DNA from: Ruminiclostridium cellulolyticum H10
GTDB taxonomy: Bacteria > Bacillota > Clostridia > Acetivibrionales > DSM-1351
Direction of reading: 5' to 3'
Assembly: GCF_000022065.1 (NCBI RefSeq)
Contig: NC_011898.1
Coordinates: 2,162,501 to 2,226,500, forward strand
Length of the DNA: 64,000 nucleotides
This document shows, piece after piece, positions 8,473 through 17,208 of the stretch. Numbering within the stretch: the stretch's first letter is position 1; each line of letters opens with the position of its first letter. The translations under genes and the position numbers were made by a program. A model generated the notes under the pieces. The model searched no databases, had not been told where the DNA came from, and worked only from the letters and a program-made list of their open reading frames with translations.

Positions 8473-9522
8473 TTAAAAAAAGTGCTTTGCGTATTTCAAT
8501 ACTCCCTGGTTCCAAACAACATTATTGCTTGCCCCCGGTTTATTCCCAATTTTATTCTTATTTTCAAGATACCATCGGTAATTTCTTACCAGAGAATCCT
8601 TATTTGAATGCTTAGGCTTATATCCAAGCTTCTTTTCCGCCTTTTCAATAGAAACATAGTAGTTTCTGTTCAGCTTGAGATAAAGCCTCTTATAAAAAGG
8701 TGAAAGCTTTAATTTCTCAAGTATATTCAGAATAAAAAACATTGGTTTTGCGGGAAAACATTTTATCTTTTTATTAAAACCTGCCGCATCAAGTACCGCC
8801 TGATAATCATCCTTTATAGTTGAAAAATCTTTTGCTCCGATGTTGAATAGGTCATTTGCATTGTTGGCATCAACTGACATGGCCAAATAAATTGCCTGAC
8901 ACAAATCCTCTACATCCAATAACTGGTATTTATTTTTCCCCGGCCCCAGCATCGGAAAGTTCCTTCCTTCACTTGCCCAATCATAAAGTATTCCAAACGT
9001 TCCCAATCTTTCAGGCCCTAAAAAGGATCTTGGACGAAGTACGCTGACACAGTGACCTTTGGTTCTCCAATGGTCACAAAGTCTTTCTGTTTCTATCTTA
9101 CTCCTGTTGTAGGGGTCATAGGGCTTAACTTCGTCTGTTTCATATATTGGAGCCTTTTCAGGCACTCCATATACAGAGGTGGATGATATGTAAACAAACC
9201 TTTCAGCTTTACCTGTAGTAAATGCACATTCCAATAAATTAGCTGTACCGTTTATAATTATGTCGTATATCTGAGATTCTTCATAAGAAGGAGATGCTCC
9301 GGCACAATGAACTACGATATCAATATCACCTATAACCCTTTCTACATCTTCTTTTTTTCTTATATCACCCTTATATGTCCGGAAGCTTGAAAATTCAGAG
9401 TTATTCTGATTGATATCAAAAAGAACAAGTTCGTAATTTTCCCTTCCGTTATTATGTAAATACTTAACCAGATTCCTGCCCAAAACTCCGTTATTTCCTG
9501 TTATAAGAACTTTCTTTTTCAT
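8473..9522 (-). CDS. extended SDR NAD-dependent epimerase/dehydratase
   Basis: The protein has about 349 residues from ATG at 9522. GNNGVLG (residues 9-15) is the NAD-binding glycine motif, SSTSVYG holds the catalytic Ser/Thr, and Tyr138-Lys142 in YNRSK form the catalytic pair. DIDIVVHCAG is also characteristic. It will interconvert or dehydrate a nucleotide sugar, or oxidise and reduce a prenyl-linked pentose. The start at 9522 has GGGGTGA at the right distance, whereas 9537 has none and would overlap the upstream GT2 gene. Together with the UbiA-type enzyme of the same operon it recalls the DPPR-synthase/DprE logic of mycobacteria, but DprE2 similarity is not established here. Confidence 0.85.
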   Translation of the reverse strand: MKKKVLITGNNGVLGRNLVKYLHNNGRENYELVLFDINQNNSEFSSFRTYKGDIRKKEDVERVIGDIDIVVHCAGASPSYEESQIYDIIINGTANLLECAFTTGKAERFVYISSTSVYGVPEKAPIYETDEVKPYDPYNRSKIETERLCDHWRTKGHCVSVLRPRSFLGPERLGTFGILYDWASEGRNFPMLGPGKNKYQLLDVEDLCQAIYLAMSVDANNANDLFNIGAKDFSTIKDDYQAVLDAAGFNKKIKCFPAKPMFFILNILEKLKLSPFYKRLYLKLNRNYYVSIEKAEKKLGYKPKHSNKDSLVRNYRWYLENKNKIGNKPGASNNVVWNQGVLKYAKHFF

Positions 9523-9526
9523 TTGT

Positions 9527-10528
9527 TCACCCCTCATAGGAATATTTTTCTCGAAATTTTCTACTGAATATCATGCTTAATACACCTCTGACAAATCCCC
9601 AAAAGGCAGCAGCTGTAATAATCCAGTGAAATGCTATAAAAACCAGTGTAAAGAAAAAGCCCTTCTCCTTATACACAAACCTATATTGTCCAAAGTCGGA
9701 AAGTACAAAAGCTAGAAGACAAACTAAGAATAATGCTGCAAAATATAAACTTAGTATTGTCATCGGAATCGCCACTGTACTTAACCCCACAGCCAACATT
9801 CCAAGTCCTCTCAAAGGAGTTTCAAAACCTTTTGTAAGTTTTTTCCTATGTAAATAAAACGGTATCCTTTGAACAGCTCTGATATGTATTTTCCTTGCAA
9901 GAGTTTTCAGCCTTTCTTCGTCATCATGACAGCCTACCACCTTATCGGTAAGTAGTAGACGGTATTTTTGATTGAGTCGGTTACCAAATTCAATCTCTTC
10001 AGTATTACTGAGATTAACGTTAAATCCTTTAAGTTCTTGGAATACAGATTTCTTTACCGCACCCAAAGAGAAAAAACCTGCTGTTACATAGCCTACAGAA
10101 CTTATTCTCCAATAATGTCCCTGAAGGGTTCTATAATCCTTTGCCAAACCTCCCTTAAACAATGGATCTTTTGAATAAATCCCGCATACAGAGCCAAGGG
10201 AAGGATCCTTTTCAAATTCTTTCAAGGTGTTTTCGATTGCATCTTTATATAAAGCCACGTCACTATCTAGAAAAAACAAAATATCTCCGGAGGCATATTC
10301 AACCCCAAGGTTTCGTGCTGCTGCAACGCCCCCGTTTTTAGGTGTTTTAAATATTTTGCATGGATACTTTTTAGCTATTTCTATGGAATTATCAGTACTG
10401 CCGTCATCAACAAAAATAATCTCAAAATCCTTATACGTTTGGTTCATTAATGTATCAAAACACTTAGGCAGAGTCTTCTCATAATTATAGTTAGGAATAA
10501 TTACTGAAACCAAAGGTTTACTATTCAT
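9527..10528 (-). CDS. family 2 glycosyltransferase with C-terminal membrane helices
   Basis: The 333-residue protein begins with a GT2 domain (VSVIIPNYNYEKT, VDDGSTDNS, FFLDSDVAL). A hydrophobic C-terminal part follows at about 235-310 with two or three helices and a basic tail. The layout fits polyprenyl-phosphate-dependent GT2 enzymes that stay on the inner membrane and act on lipid-linked acceptors. It sits between the flippase gene (25 bp upstream) and the SDR gene (4 bp downstream), so it is surely cotranscribed. ANNNL-type acceptor residues are not distinctive enough to name the sugar. Confidence 0.87.
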   Translation of the reverse strand: MNSKPLVSVIIPNYNYEKTLPKCFDTLMNQTYKDFEIIFVDDGSTDNSIEIAKKYPCKIFKTPKNGGVAAARNLGVEYASGDILFFLDSDVALYKDAIENTLKEFEKDPSLGSVCGIYSKDPLFKGGLAKDYRTLQGHYWRISSVGYVTAGFFSLGAVKKSVFQELKGFNVNLSNTEEIEFGNRLNQKYRLLLTDKVVGCHDDEERLKTLARKIHIRAVQRIPFYLHRKKLTKGFETPLRGLGMLAVGLSTVAIPMTILSLYFAALFLVCLLAFVLSDFGQYRFVYKEKGFFFTLVFIAFHWIITAAAFWGFVRGVLSMIFSRKFREKYSYEG

Positions 10529-10553
10529 CTTTTTCTCCTTTCACTATTTAAAA

Positions 10554-11864
10554 TCATTTCAATATATTAATGTAAGTTTGTTTATTTTTAAGATATTTGA
10601 ATTTTATAATAAACAGGAACACCCCGACTAATGTCAGCTGAGTAACAAGTAAGGAAATTAATTGTCCATTTATCCCCCATGTCCTTGTCAACACAATACT
10701 TATTAATATTAATACCGGCATTGGTAACCCTAACACGGTCATGCAAAGTAAAGCACCATTTTTACCCTCAACAGTGAATACTGAATTAAACACGTAATAC
10801 AAAAAATGAAAACCCAGACTTACTGAAATAAGTAAAATATATATCCAATTTATGGTGTAGCTTCTTCCATAAAGCAATACCAAACAGATACTAATAGTCA
10901 TGTTGGCAATTATTGCAATTGGAAGTATAATAGGTATAAGAGACTTAATCCTTTTATAAATCTTCATGGTATTCATCTGAACAATAGTTGGTAGAAATAC
11001 TACTGCAAATATCTCGTGAAACATAAGGTTAAAAAAGTTTTTAACATTTACCTGATAAAGTGAATATATACCTACATCATAAGCCGAACAGAAATGATTA
11101 ACTATATAAAGGTCGCTGCTAAACATAATATAGGATAAAACTCCACTTACCATATTAATTGCTCCATATTTATACGCCAGTTTTGATGTTTTCATTGAAA
11201 ATCTGAACTTCTTAATTTTTATGGTTTTTAATGACCATATTATAACAACAAGCTGATTTAGAATTATCCCATATACAAAGTAATAGTAATTTTTTAAAAC
11301 AAGGCTGGAAACCAGCGTAAATGCGAAAAATATCAAAGAACTTGCCATCTTAATAATACCCAATGTTAAAAATCGTTTTCTTGACCTTAATATTGCCTCG
11401 GTAATCATAGAATAATTTATTGTTACTGCCATAATAACCGTCAATAATAGCTGTGTTGCTGAAAATCCTAAAGCCGTGTTTATGAAACTGTGAAACACCC
11501 AATATACTACTATGGAAACTACTGTTAAAACCAAACTCCAAACACCTATAGAACCAAGAAGTTTTTCGTTTTCTTCCTTATTATTACAGTCAGGTAAAAA
11601 CTTTATTATTGACAGGTTTATACCAAAACACATTGGTATATAAAGGAGATAAGCAGTATTTTGCATCATAGTTATATTCCCTACTGAAACTGCTCCGAGA
11701 TACCTTGCTGCTAATACTAATCCAATGACACTTAAAACGGCAGATGTAAATCTGAAAATGAATACAATTCCCAAATTTTCAATAAATGTCCTTATTTCTC
11801 CATTACGTATTAATTTCCTTGATTTTATCTTGATGTTCTCAATTAACCCCTGCGTAAATGTCAT
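10554..11864 (-). CDS. polysaccharide flippase, MATE/Wzx-like
   Basis: The 436-residue protein is almost wholly hydrophobic, with about 12 predicted helices. The first segment contains FIFRFTSAVLSVIGLVLAAR, the typical opening of polysaccharide-transport (PST/Wzx, MOP superfamily) proteins. It would flip a lipid-linked oligosaccharide to the outer face of the membrane. The neighbouring prenyltransferase and glycosyltransferases support this. It starts 33 bp after the UbiA gene stop and ends 25 bp before a GT2 gene. Substrate specificity cannot be inferred. Confidence 0.86.
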   Translation of the reverse strand: MTFTQGLIENIKIKSRKLIRNGEIRTFIENLGIVFIFRFTSAVLSVIGLVLAARYLGAVSVGNITMMQNTAYLLYIPMCFGINLSIIKFLPDCNNKEENEKLLGSIGVWSLVLTVVSIVVYWVFHSFINTALGFSATQLLLTVIMAVTINYSMITEAILRSRKRFLTLGIIKMASSLIFFAFTLVSSLVLKNYYYFVYGIILNQLVVIIWSLKTIKIKKFRFSMKTSKLAYKYGAINMVSGVLSYIMFSSDLYIVNHFCSAYDVGIYSLYQVNVKNFFNLMFHEIFAVVFLPTIVQMNTMKIYKRIKSLIPIILPIAIIANMTISICLVLLYGRSYTINWIYILLISVSLGFHFLYYVFNSVFTVEGKNGALLCMTVLGLPMPVLILISIVLTRTWGINGQLISLLVTQLTLVGVFLFIIKFKYLKNKQTYINILK

Positions 11865-11897
11865 TTAATCGCCCTTTTCCTTGGAAGCATTGTATTA

Positions 11898-12824
11898 TTA
11901 AAAGCTCTTTGTCAGTAGTTTCGCAGATATGTATATAACTCCCCAGACTACCAATGCTAAGACTATAGGCTTATCCTTGAGCAATACCATCTCAGGGCTT
12001 TCACCATAGCCTGCTTTGTCCGTCAGGTATTGATACCTGAAAACCCCATATACTACAATAGGTATTGTAAAAAATGTATATTTTACCTTTACCTCATACA
12101 AAGTGTGAAAGGAATAAGATATTACGGTACAAGCTGTCAGCATTGGGATTATTTCATTAATTAATTCAATAGAATATTCACCTAAGTTTTTACGGTGTTT
12201 TTCAGAATCTTCAGCCAGTGTAAGAAGTTCTTTTTTTCGTTTATTCATTCCGAGATATAATGAGAGAAATGCAATGCTTAATAAAAACCAGAAAGAATTT
12301 GTTCCATTAACAATTATTATTCCTGAGAGTGTTCTTAGAACAAACCCAAAAGAGATGATTAATAAATCAATAAAAACAAATTCTTTTAGTTTCAGAGAAT
12401 AGGACAAATTTATTACAAAATATATACATAGAATTATTCCAAAATATTTGTTAAGCAAAAAGGATAATATAATAGAAGCTGGGCAAATTATGTAAAAAAT
12501 TGCAAGTGCAAATTTTACTTTTATTTTACCTGATGCAATAGGCCTAAATCTTTTAACAGGATGCAATATGTCTTTTTCCAGGTCTATGATGTCATTAATG
12601 ATATATACTGAACTTGAAATCACGCAAAATAGAAAAAATGCTATAAATAATTGAATCACCTGAAGCAATCCTATTACACCAGAGGGAAACAGTATTCCTG
12701 AGAATACAAAAATATTCTTTGACCATTGTCTTACTCTTATTAACTTGATAAAGCAAATAACAGCATCTATAAAACTATTTTTTTCCTTTTTATTAATTAC
12801 ATTAAAAGAGCTTTCCTGCTTCAT
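11898..12824 (-). CDS. UbiA-family prenyltransferase, decaprenyl-phosphate phosphoribosyltransferase-like
   Basis: The integral membrane protein has about 308 residues and eight or nine helices. The motif INDIIDLEKDILHPVKR (NDxxDxxxD with Asp78, Asp81 and Asp85) followed by RFRPIASGK matches the branch that transfers 5-phosphoribose from PRPP to polyprenyl phosphate (DPPR synthase type). VRQWSKNIFVFSG near the N-terminus is also typical of that branch. It would make the lipid-pentose starting unit for the operon's glycan. The frame extends to a GTG at 12905, but a likely -10 box (12877-12882) lies inside that extension, so ATG at 12824 (or 12833) is preferred. It is the first gene of the operon. 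Confidence 0.83.
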   Translation of the reverse strand: MKQESSFNVINKKEKNSFIDAVICFIKLIRVRQWSKNIFVFSGILFPSGVIGLLQVIQLFIAFFLFCVISSSVYIINDIIDLEKDILHPVKRFRPIASGKIKVKFALAIFYIICPASIILSFLLNKYFGIILCIYFVINLSYSLKLKEFVFIDLLIISFGFVLRTLSGIIIVNGTNSFWFLLSIAFLSLYLGMNKRKKELLTLAEDSEKHRKNLGEYSIELINEIIPMLTACTVISYSFHTLYEVKVKYTFFTIPIVVYGVFRYQYLTDKAGYGESPEMVLLKDKPIVLALVVWGVIYISAKLLTKSF

Positions 12825-12876
12825 GATAACCATCTTTCTTTTGTAAAATATCTGAAAATTTTCACTTTTATTACAA

Positions 12877-12921
12877 ATTATATCATATTTTGTTTTTACT
12901 TCCACTGGATTATACTCCAGT
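12877..12921 (-). promoter_or_regulatory. glycan-operon promoter with 18-bp palindromic activator site
   Basis: TATAAT (12877-12882 on the complement) has no good -35 box. A palindrome ACTGGATTATACTCCAGT (12904-12921, 6-bp arms and 6-bp spacer) is centred about 42 bp before the inferred start of transcription. That is where LuxR-type activators usually bind, and a LuxR-type gene lies next door. The role is inferred. Confidence 0.5.
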
Positions 12922-12970
12922 TATTACCATAAATTGACTAAACTGTATTTTAATACAGCGGTAGTCTAGT

Positions 12971-13770
12971 CTAAAATTCTATTTCATCCAAAGGTATGAT
13001 TCCATATTTAAGAACCTTTGTTATAGCTTGCACAGAACTTTCAACATTTAACTTTCTGAAAATATTTGTTTTATGATATCTCACAGTTCCCAGACTTATA
13101 CCGAGTTCCATAGCAGCACATTTATCAGTACAGCCTCGTGCAAGTACTTTTAGAATTCTTATTTGACAATCAGTAAGCTTGAAACTTTTTAAATCAACAT
13201 TATTTGATTTTTTTCGAACTTTATATTCATTGGAGATTTTATAAGACAGAAGTTCTACTATTAAAGCCATTTCTCGATTAATACAATTTTCTCTGGAAAG
13301 TATGCTTATACAACCTTGATTCATTTTATTTATTACTATTGGTACTGAAAACACATACCAAGCTCTAAGCAAATCACAGTAATGGTTTTCGGGTAGCATA
13401 TAAAAACTATGACTAAGTTTCATTGATAAATGTACAGTATTTGTTCCCCTTATTGCTTCATCGAAGCTTGTTCCTATTTCTATAAAAGATTCCTTTGCAT
13501 AAGATAATAGTATTTTTTTTCCGTATATCCCCAAGACGGTATTGTTAACATCTGATAATATAAAAAAAGACACTTGTTGATATTATTACTTTTAATGTTA
13601 TCTAACTCTTCTTGAAAAACTGATATTAAGATTTTATTTTTATCCAGCAGCTCCGTAATCTCTTTATCTTTTAAGTTGTTTCCGGATAATCTCTGTTGAG
13701 GTGAAAGTTTTTTTTCAATACATCTCCTCCAGGATAGTAATATTTCATCTTTTTGTTGATAGCTATTCAT
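12971..13770 (-). CDS. GAF-LuxR-type transcriptional regulator, frameshifted (slippery T TTT TTA)
   Basis: Two overlapping frames make one protein of about 266 residues. The first (13770 to 13480; GGGAGG before its ATG) starts with ILLSWRRCIEKKLSPQ, as AcoR-type sensor domains do. The second (13573 to 12971) continues that domain (SFDEAIRGTNTVHLS, MLPENHYC) and ends in a LuxR/GerE helix-turn-helix (LTDCQIRILKVLARGC, LGTVRYHKTNIFRKL). The frames join at a run of seven T on the coding strand. In frame 1 it reads as T TTT TTA (13561-13567), an exact -1 slippage heptamer, and a -1 shift gives a smooth CLFFILSDV join. It could be programmed frameshifting, a one-base loss, or phase variation. The second frame alone would need a GTG start with no clear ribosome site. 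Confidence 0.75.
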
Positions 13771-14183
13771 TAATATAACCTCCCTAAATAAATTTATATT
13801 AAGTCTTAAATATTAATCCTAAAATTAATACCAACTGTTGTTTTCCAAATTATGTAAAATTATTTAATTGATGTAATCTTTAATGGATTATTTCATAACC
13901 TATTAATTAAGGTTAAGAGTTGCCAAGATCCTATTACATAATCTTCACTTGCAAAATACTAGTTTCAGATAATATATAGGTAATATGGACTTAAAGGAAT
14001 AGTTTTGGGAATAGTTGAACTACCTTCTGCAAAGACTTTAGGGCTTTTTACATTAATTTTCAGTTAGTAAATCTTAAATTCAAACTTAACATTTATTCAT
14101 ATTAATTCTAATTCTATACAATATTTACAAATATATCAATGTGTTGATTTATCATTAAATCTTAAAAATTTTTAAAATAGTCA
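13771..14183. other. non-coding region upstream of the regulator gene
   Basis: These AT-rich bases hold the regulator's promoter region. I see no frame with coding character and no convincing hairpin. The stretch ends where the IS200-type element's terminal hairpin begins. Confidence 0.5.
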
Positions 14184-14890
14184 AAACCACCCGTAAAACG
14201 GGTGGCTTGTGTTAGCCCTATAAGGGCTTGTTACCGGCCAGCGCCTCAAGACGCTGGCTTTCACTTTGTTCAAGCTACTATTGCCTTTGCCACCTTTGCC
14301 GCCCCTGAAGGGACAACTTACTACTTGCTACCCCTTGAAGGGGTCTTCATACTCTTTCACGCTTAGTTTATCTACCATAATATCGTGCTTTTCCTGCTCT
14401 TGGATATACTTTCTAATAGTTGCTTCATTAAGCCCTACAGTACTCACATAGAAGCCCTCTGCCCAAAAATGTCTATTTCCGAACTTATACTTTAGGTTTG
14501 CATGCTTATCGAATATCATCAATGCACTTTTTCCCTTAAGATAACCCATAAATGTTGAAACTGATATCTTTGGTGGTATACTTACTAACATGTGTATATG
14601 ATCTGGCATTAGATGCCCTTCAAGTATTTCTACTCCCTTATACTTGCATAATCGTATCAATATTTCTCGTATGCTTTGTTTGTATTGATTGTATATTACT
14701 TTTCGTCTATACTTTGGAGTGAATACTATGTGATACTTACACATCCATTTGGTATGTGCTAAACTATTTTCTTTATTTGCCATTAAAATCACCTTTTCCC
14801 TCGTTAATCTAGCAGCTTGAACAACTCTATTTTAACGAAAAGGTGATTTTTTTGTATAACTACTGTCGCGCACCCGCATAGCGGGTGGTT
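14184..14890 (-). mobile_element. IS200/IS605-type element, tnpA only (ends approximate)
   Basis: The TnpA gene is framed by matching hairpins: CCACCCGTAAAACGGGTGG at 14187-14205 and CACCCGCATAGCGGGTG at 14871-14887. Further small stem-loops lie downstream of the gene (14214-14260, 14303-14345). Subterminal hairpins instead of inverted terminal repeats are the hallmark of this family. No tnpB is present. Exact cleavage sites cannot be placed by eye. Confidence 0.65.
14328..14783 (-). CDS. tnpA: IS200/IS605-family transposase TnpA (Y1 HUH)
   Basis: The 151-residue HUH single-strand transposase has the metal-binding HIH at residues 62-64 (MPDHIHMLVSIP) and the nucleophilic Tyr126 in ATIRKYIQEQE. 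KYHIVFTPKYRRKVIY is the usual N-terminal strand. It cuts and rejoins hairpin-marked single-stranded ends, typically on the lagging strand. The length is full and no break is seen. ATG at 14783 has AAAAGGTGA at good spacing, while a GTG at 14792 would lie on top of that site. Proteins of this type are usually expressed at very low level. Confidence 0.93.
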   Translation of the reverse strand: MANKENSLAHTKWMCKYHIVFTPKYRRKVIYNQYKQSIREILIRLCKYKGVEILEGHLMPDHIHMLVSIPPKISVSTFMGYLKGKSALMIFDKHANLKYKFGNRHFWAEGFYVSTVGLNEATIRKYIQEQEKHDIMVDKLSVKEYEDPFKG

Positions 14891-14891
14891 T

Positions 14892-15046
14892 ATTATTTCG
14901 TATGTCTCCGTTTCTCTGTTGAGAAACTCCAACATACTCAACAGGCTAAAGCCCATAAGGAAAACGAAAAGACCGGACTTTCGGTCCGACCTTTTCGTAG
15001 GTTGGATATCACAACCACCCTTTCGTGAGTAGCTAATACGAAAAAT
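14892..15046. ncRNA. candidate structured RNA beside the IS200-type element
   Basis: Complementary ends (TTATTTCGTAT near 14893 and ATACGAAAAATAA near 15035) enclose nested stems. One is CTGTTGAG...CTCAACAG; another is CGAAAAG...CTTTTCG around a GGAC/GTCC hairpin. No frame crosses it. It may be an element leader or an independent RNA. I do not recognise a known family. Confidence 0.35.
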
Positions 15047-15314
15047 AATTTATTGTTGCTTGTATGACAGAAATTAATTTAAATAACTTGAAACTTTAGA
15101 GGTTTTAAACCGAGAAAGTACAGGTTTTATTTATAATACAAAATGTAAATCAAACTAATTTTTTAAAACCTCAAAGCACCGATTTAAAATCAGTTCATGG
15201 ACATAACGGTTTATATATTCTCAAGGGCTGCTCTAAATTCACTGTATGACATATTACTCTGGAATTAGTAAATATCCTTAAAATAGACCGAGAGAACATT
15301 ACAAATCTATTGAA
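15047..15314. other. non-coding stretch between IS200-type and IS481-type elements
   Basis: AT-rich sequence with no supported gene. It contains the left copy of the ATTGAA target duplication (15309-15314). Confidence 0.4.
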
Positions 15315-16608
15315 TTGCTAGAGAATTGACTTCACTTGACAGTATCTGAATAATGTTGGGCAATATCTCCTCTGGACAATAATTAAATTGTAGGAGGAGA
15401 TTTCAATTATGACAGCACAAGATCGTATAGTTAAAAACAAAATGAGCCTGATTGAGTTGGCCGAATATCTTCAAAACGTAAGTGAAGCATGTAAAATTCA
15501 TGGAGTCAGCAGACAGCACTTCTATGATATTAAGAAAGCTTACGAGGAAAATGGTCTGGAAGGATTAAAGGACAAGACCAGAAGAAAGCCTTGTATGAAA
15601 AACAGGGTTGCTCCAGAAACTGAGGAAGCCGTATTAAGAATAGCATATGAAAAGCCGGCATACGGGCAGCTCAGGGCAAGTAACGAACTGAGAAAACAAG
15701 GAGTTCTTGTATCAGCCGGAGGGGTAAGATCAATCTGGCAGAGATATAATATAGAAACCTTTGACAAGAGACTCAAAAAGCTTGAAGAAAAGGCTGCCAA
15801 GGAAGGCATACTTTACACTGAAGATCAGCTCGCTGCTCTGGAAAAGGCACAGCAGGAAAAGAATATATCCATAGACGAGATAGATACCCAGCACCCGGGA
15901 TATTTGCTGGCACAGGACACTTTCTATGTGGGCTATATCAAAGGTGTTGGACGTATATATCAGCAAACTGCCATAGATACTTATTCGGCAGTGGGATTCG
16001 CAAAATTATATACAGCCAAGGTACCAGTAACAGCAGCAGATATATTAAATGACAGAGTCTTACCGTTCTTTGAGAATCATATGATACCGATAATGAGAGT
16101 ACTCACAGACAGAGGAACGGAGTACTGTGGAGCACCTGAGAAACACTTGTATGAGTTATTTCTGCAGATGAACGACATTGAGCACACAATGACAAAGGCT
16201 AAAAGCCCTCAAACAAACGGTATATGCGAGCGTTTTAACCAAACAATTCTGAATGAATTTTATAAACCCGCATTCCGAAGGACAATGTATAAATCAGTTG
16301 AACAAATGCAGGAGGATTTGGATTTTTATATGCTGGAATACAACGAAGAGCGAACACATCAGGGGAAAAGGTGTAAAGGCAAGACGCCGATGCAGACATT
16401 TCTTGACAGCTTGCCTCTTGCCCGAGAGAAGCTCCTGAATGATCCTGCGAGTTAATTTGTAGGGTCTAGCCCGCCCGGCGATGAGGGCAAAAAAGATATC
16501 AGACCAGGCGCCGGTTTGACATAGAAAGGCACCTCCATATTGGAAGTGCCGAATAAACAAAACTTAATATTTCCCAGAGGAGTGTCAACCCAAGTACCGT
16601 TCAGGACA
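15315..16608 (+). mobile_element. IS481-type element, copy 1 (1294 bp)
   Basis: The ends TTGCTAGAG...TCAGGACA were fixed by comparing four copies. A 6-bp target duplication ATTGAA flanks it (15309-15314 and 16609-16614). The termini share an imperfect inverted repeat of about 26 bp, including ACTT and TTGACA. It is inserted in intergenic DNA. Confidence 0.9.
15409..16455 (+). CDS. IS481-family transposase, copy 1
   Basis: The 348-residue DDE transposase has an N-terminal helix-turn-helix (about residues 12-60, SEACKIHGVSRQHFYDIKKA) and an rve catalytic core with Asp170 (LLAQDTFYVG), Asp234 (LTDRGTEYC) and Glu274 (GICERFNQ). The C-terminus has the family's YNEERTHQGKRCKGKTP motif. TAGGAGGAG lies ahead of the ATG. 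The protein is identical in all four copies of the window, which argues for very recent spread and probable activity. The other reading frames that recur in each copy are antisense shadows. Confidence 0.95.
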   Translation: MTAQDRIVKNKMSLIELAEYLQNVSEACKIHGVSRQHFYDIKKAYEENGLEGLKDKTRRKPCMKNRVAPETEEAVLRIAYEKPAYGQLRASNELRKQGVLVSAGGVRSIWQRYNIETFDKRLKKLEEKAAKEGILYTEDQLAALEKAQQEKNISIDEIDTQHPGYLLAQDTFYVGYIKGVGRIYQQTAIDTYSAVGFAKLYTAKVPVTAADILNDRVLPFFENHMIPIMRVLTDRGTEYCGAPEKHLYELFLQMNDIEHTMTKAKSPQTNGICERFNQTILNEFYKPAFRRTMYKSVEQMQEDLDFYMLEYNEERTHQGKRCKGKTPMQTFLDSLPLAREKLLNDPAS

Positions 16609-16670
16609 ATTGAATTGTAAAATAACAGTGACAATTTCATATTTTAGTTATAGTTTAGTTTTTACTAAGT

Positions 16671-17039
16671 TTAATCAGTATCAATGATCTCAATTAATTC
16701 ACTCCCCCCAAATCCATATTCTTCTACATCACAAATCAATATTAGGTTATTTCTTGAATCAGTAATTTTACTCTTATAAATATACTGCGTAACAATTCCT
16801 CTTGGACTAATCTTGCCATTCTTACGACTTTTTTCTAAATACCTGTATGTCAAATAGCTATCAGATGCAACAATTTGATTTCTTTTAACATTGGTTACTT
16901 CAAACGTAATCGATGATGAAATCGAATTACTAAACGGATCTTGATCAATTGCTACAATCCAAATTTTATTACTTTCTTTTGTAATATCTTCAAAGGCTCC
17001 ACCATCAAAAAATTCCTCCCAGTTAATATCTATTAGCAT
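16671..17039 (-). CDS. hypothetical protein, 122 aa
   Basis: I do not recognise this family. The protein is acidic and soluble with no signal peptide. It opens MLIDINWEEFFDGGAFED and has alternating beta-type segments (SITFEVTNVKRNQIVASDS, LILICDVEEYG). AAGGAGACG precedes the ATG at good spacing, so translation is credible. In the pre-insertion arrangement it followed, after about 37 bp, a gene whose tail is now cut off by the neighbouring IS3-type element. The two therefore probably formed an operon that also included the helix-turn-helix and TerB/BRCT genes further upstream. Confidence 0.6.
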   Translation of the reverse strand: MLIDINWEEFFDGGAFEDITKESNKIWIVAIDQDPFSNSISSSITFEVTNVKRNQIVASDSYLTYRYLEKSRKNGKISPRGIVTQYIYKSKITDSRNNLILICDVEEYGFGGSELIEIIDTD

Positions 17040-17075
17040 AGTACGTCTCCTTTTTCTTTATCTGTTTACCAGTGT

Positions 17076-17132
17076 TTATATTACATCTTCTATTTTTATT
17101 ATTGCTCTAAGATATCGGGGTGAATTTGAATT
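17076..17132 (-). pseudogene. detached 3' end of the gene at 18422-18712
   Basis: When the IS3-type element and one ATT duplication are removed, the frame of the upstream gene continues here for 17 residues (SNSPRYLRAIIKIEDVI) to a TAA at 17076-17078. The C-terminus was therefore cut off by the insertion. Confidence 0.75.
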
Positions 17133-17208
17133 TGACCTTTCCCTGATAAATTAGACACAACGAATGGCGGGATTTCTCCGTTTTCCTTTGTATCTTATTA
17201 ACTTTTAT

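Noticed and set aside
13480-13573. Two independent overlapping regulator genes
   Set aside because: The second frame lacks a ribosome site, and its N-terminus continues the sensor domain begun in the first. One frameshifted gene is the better reading.
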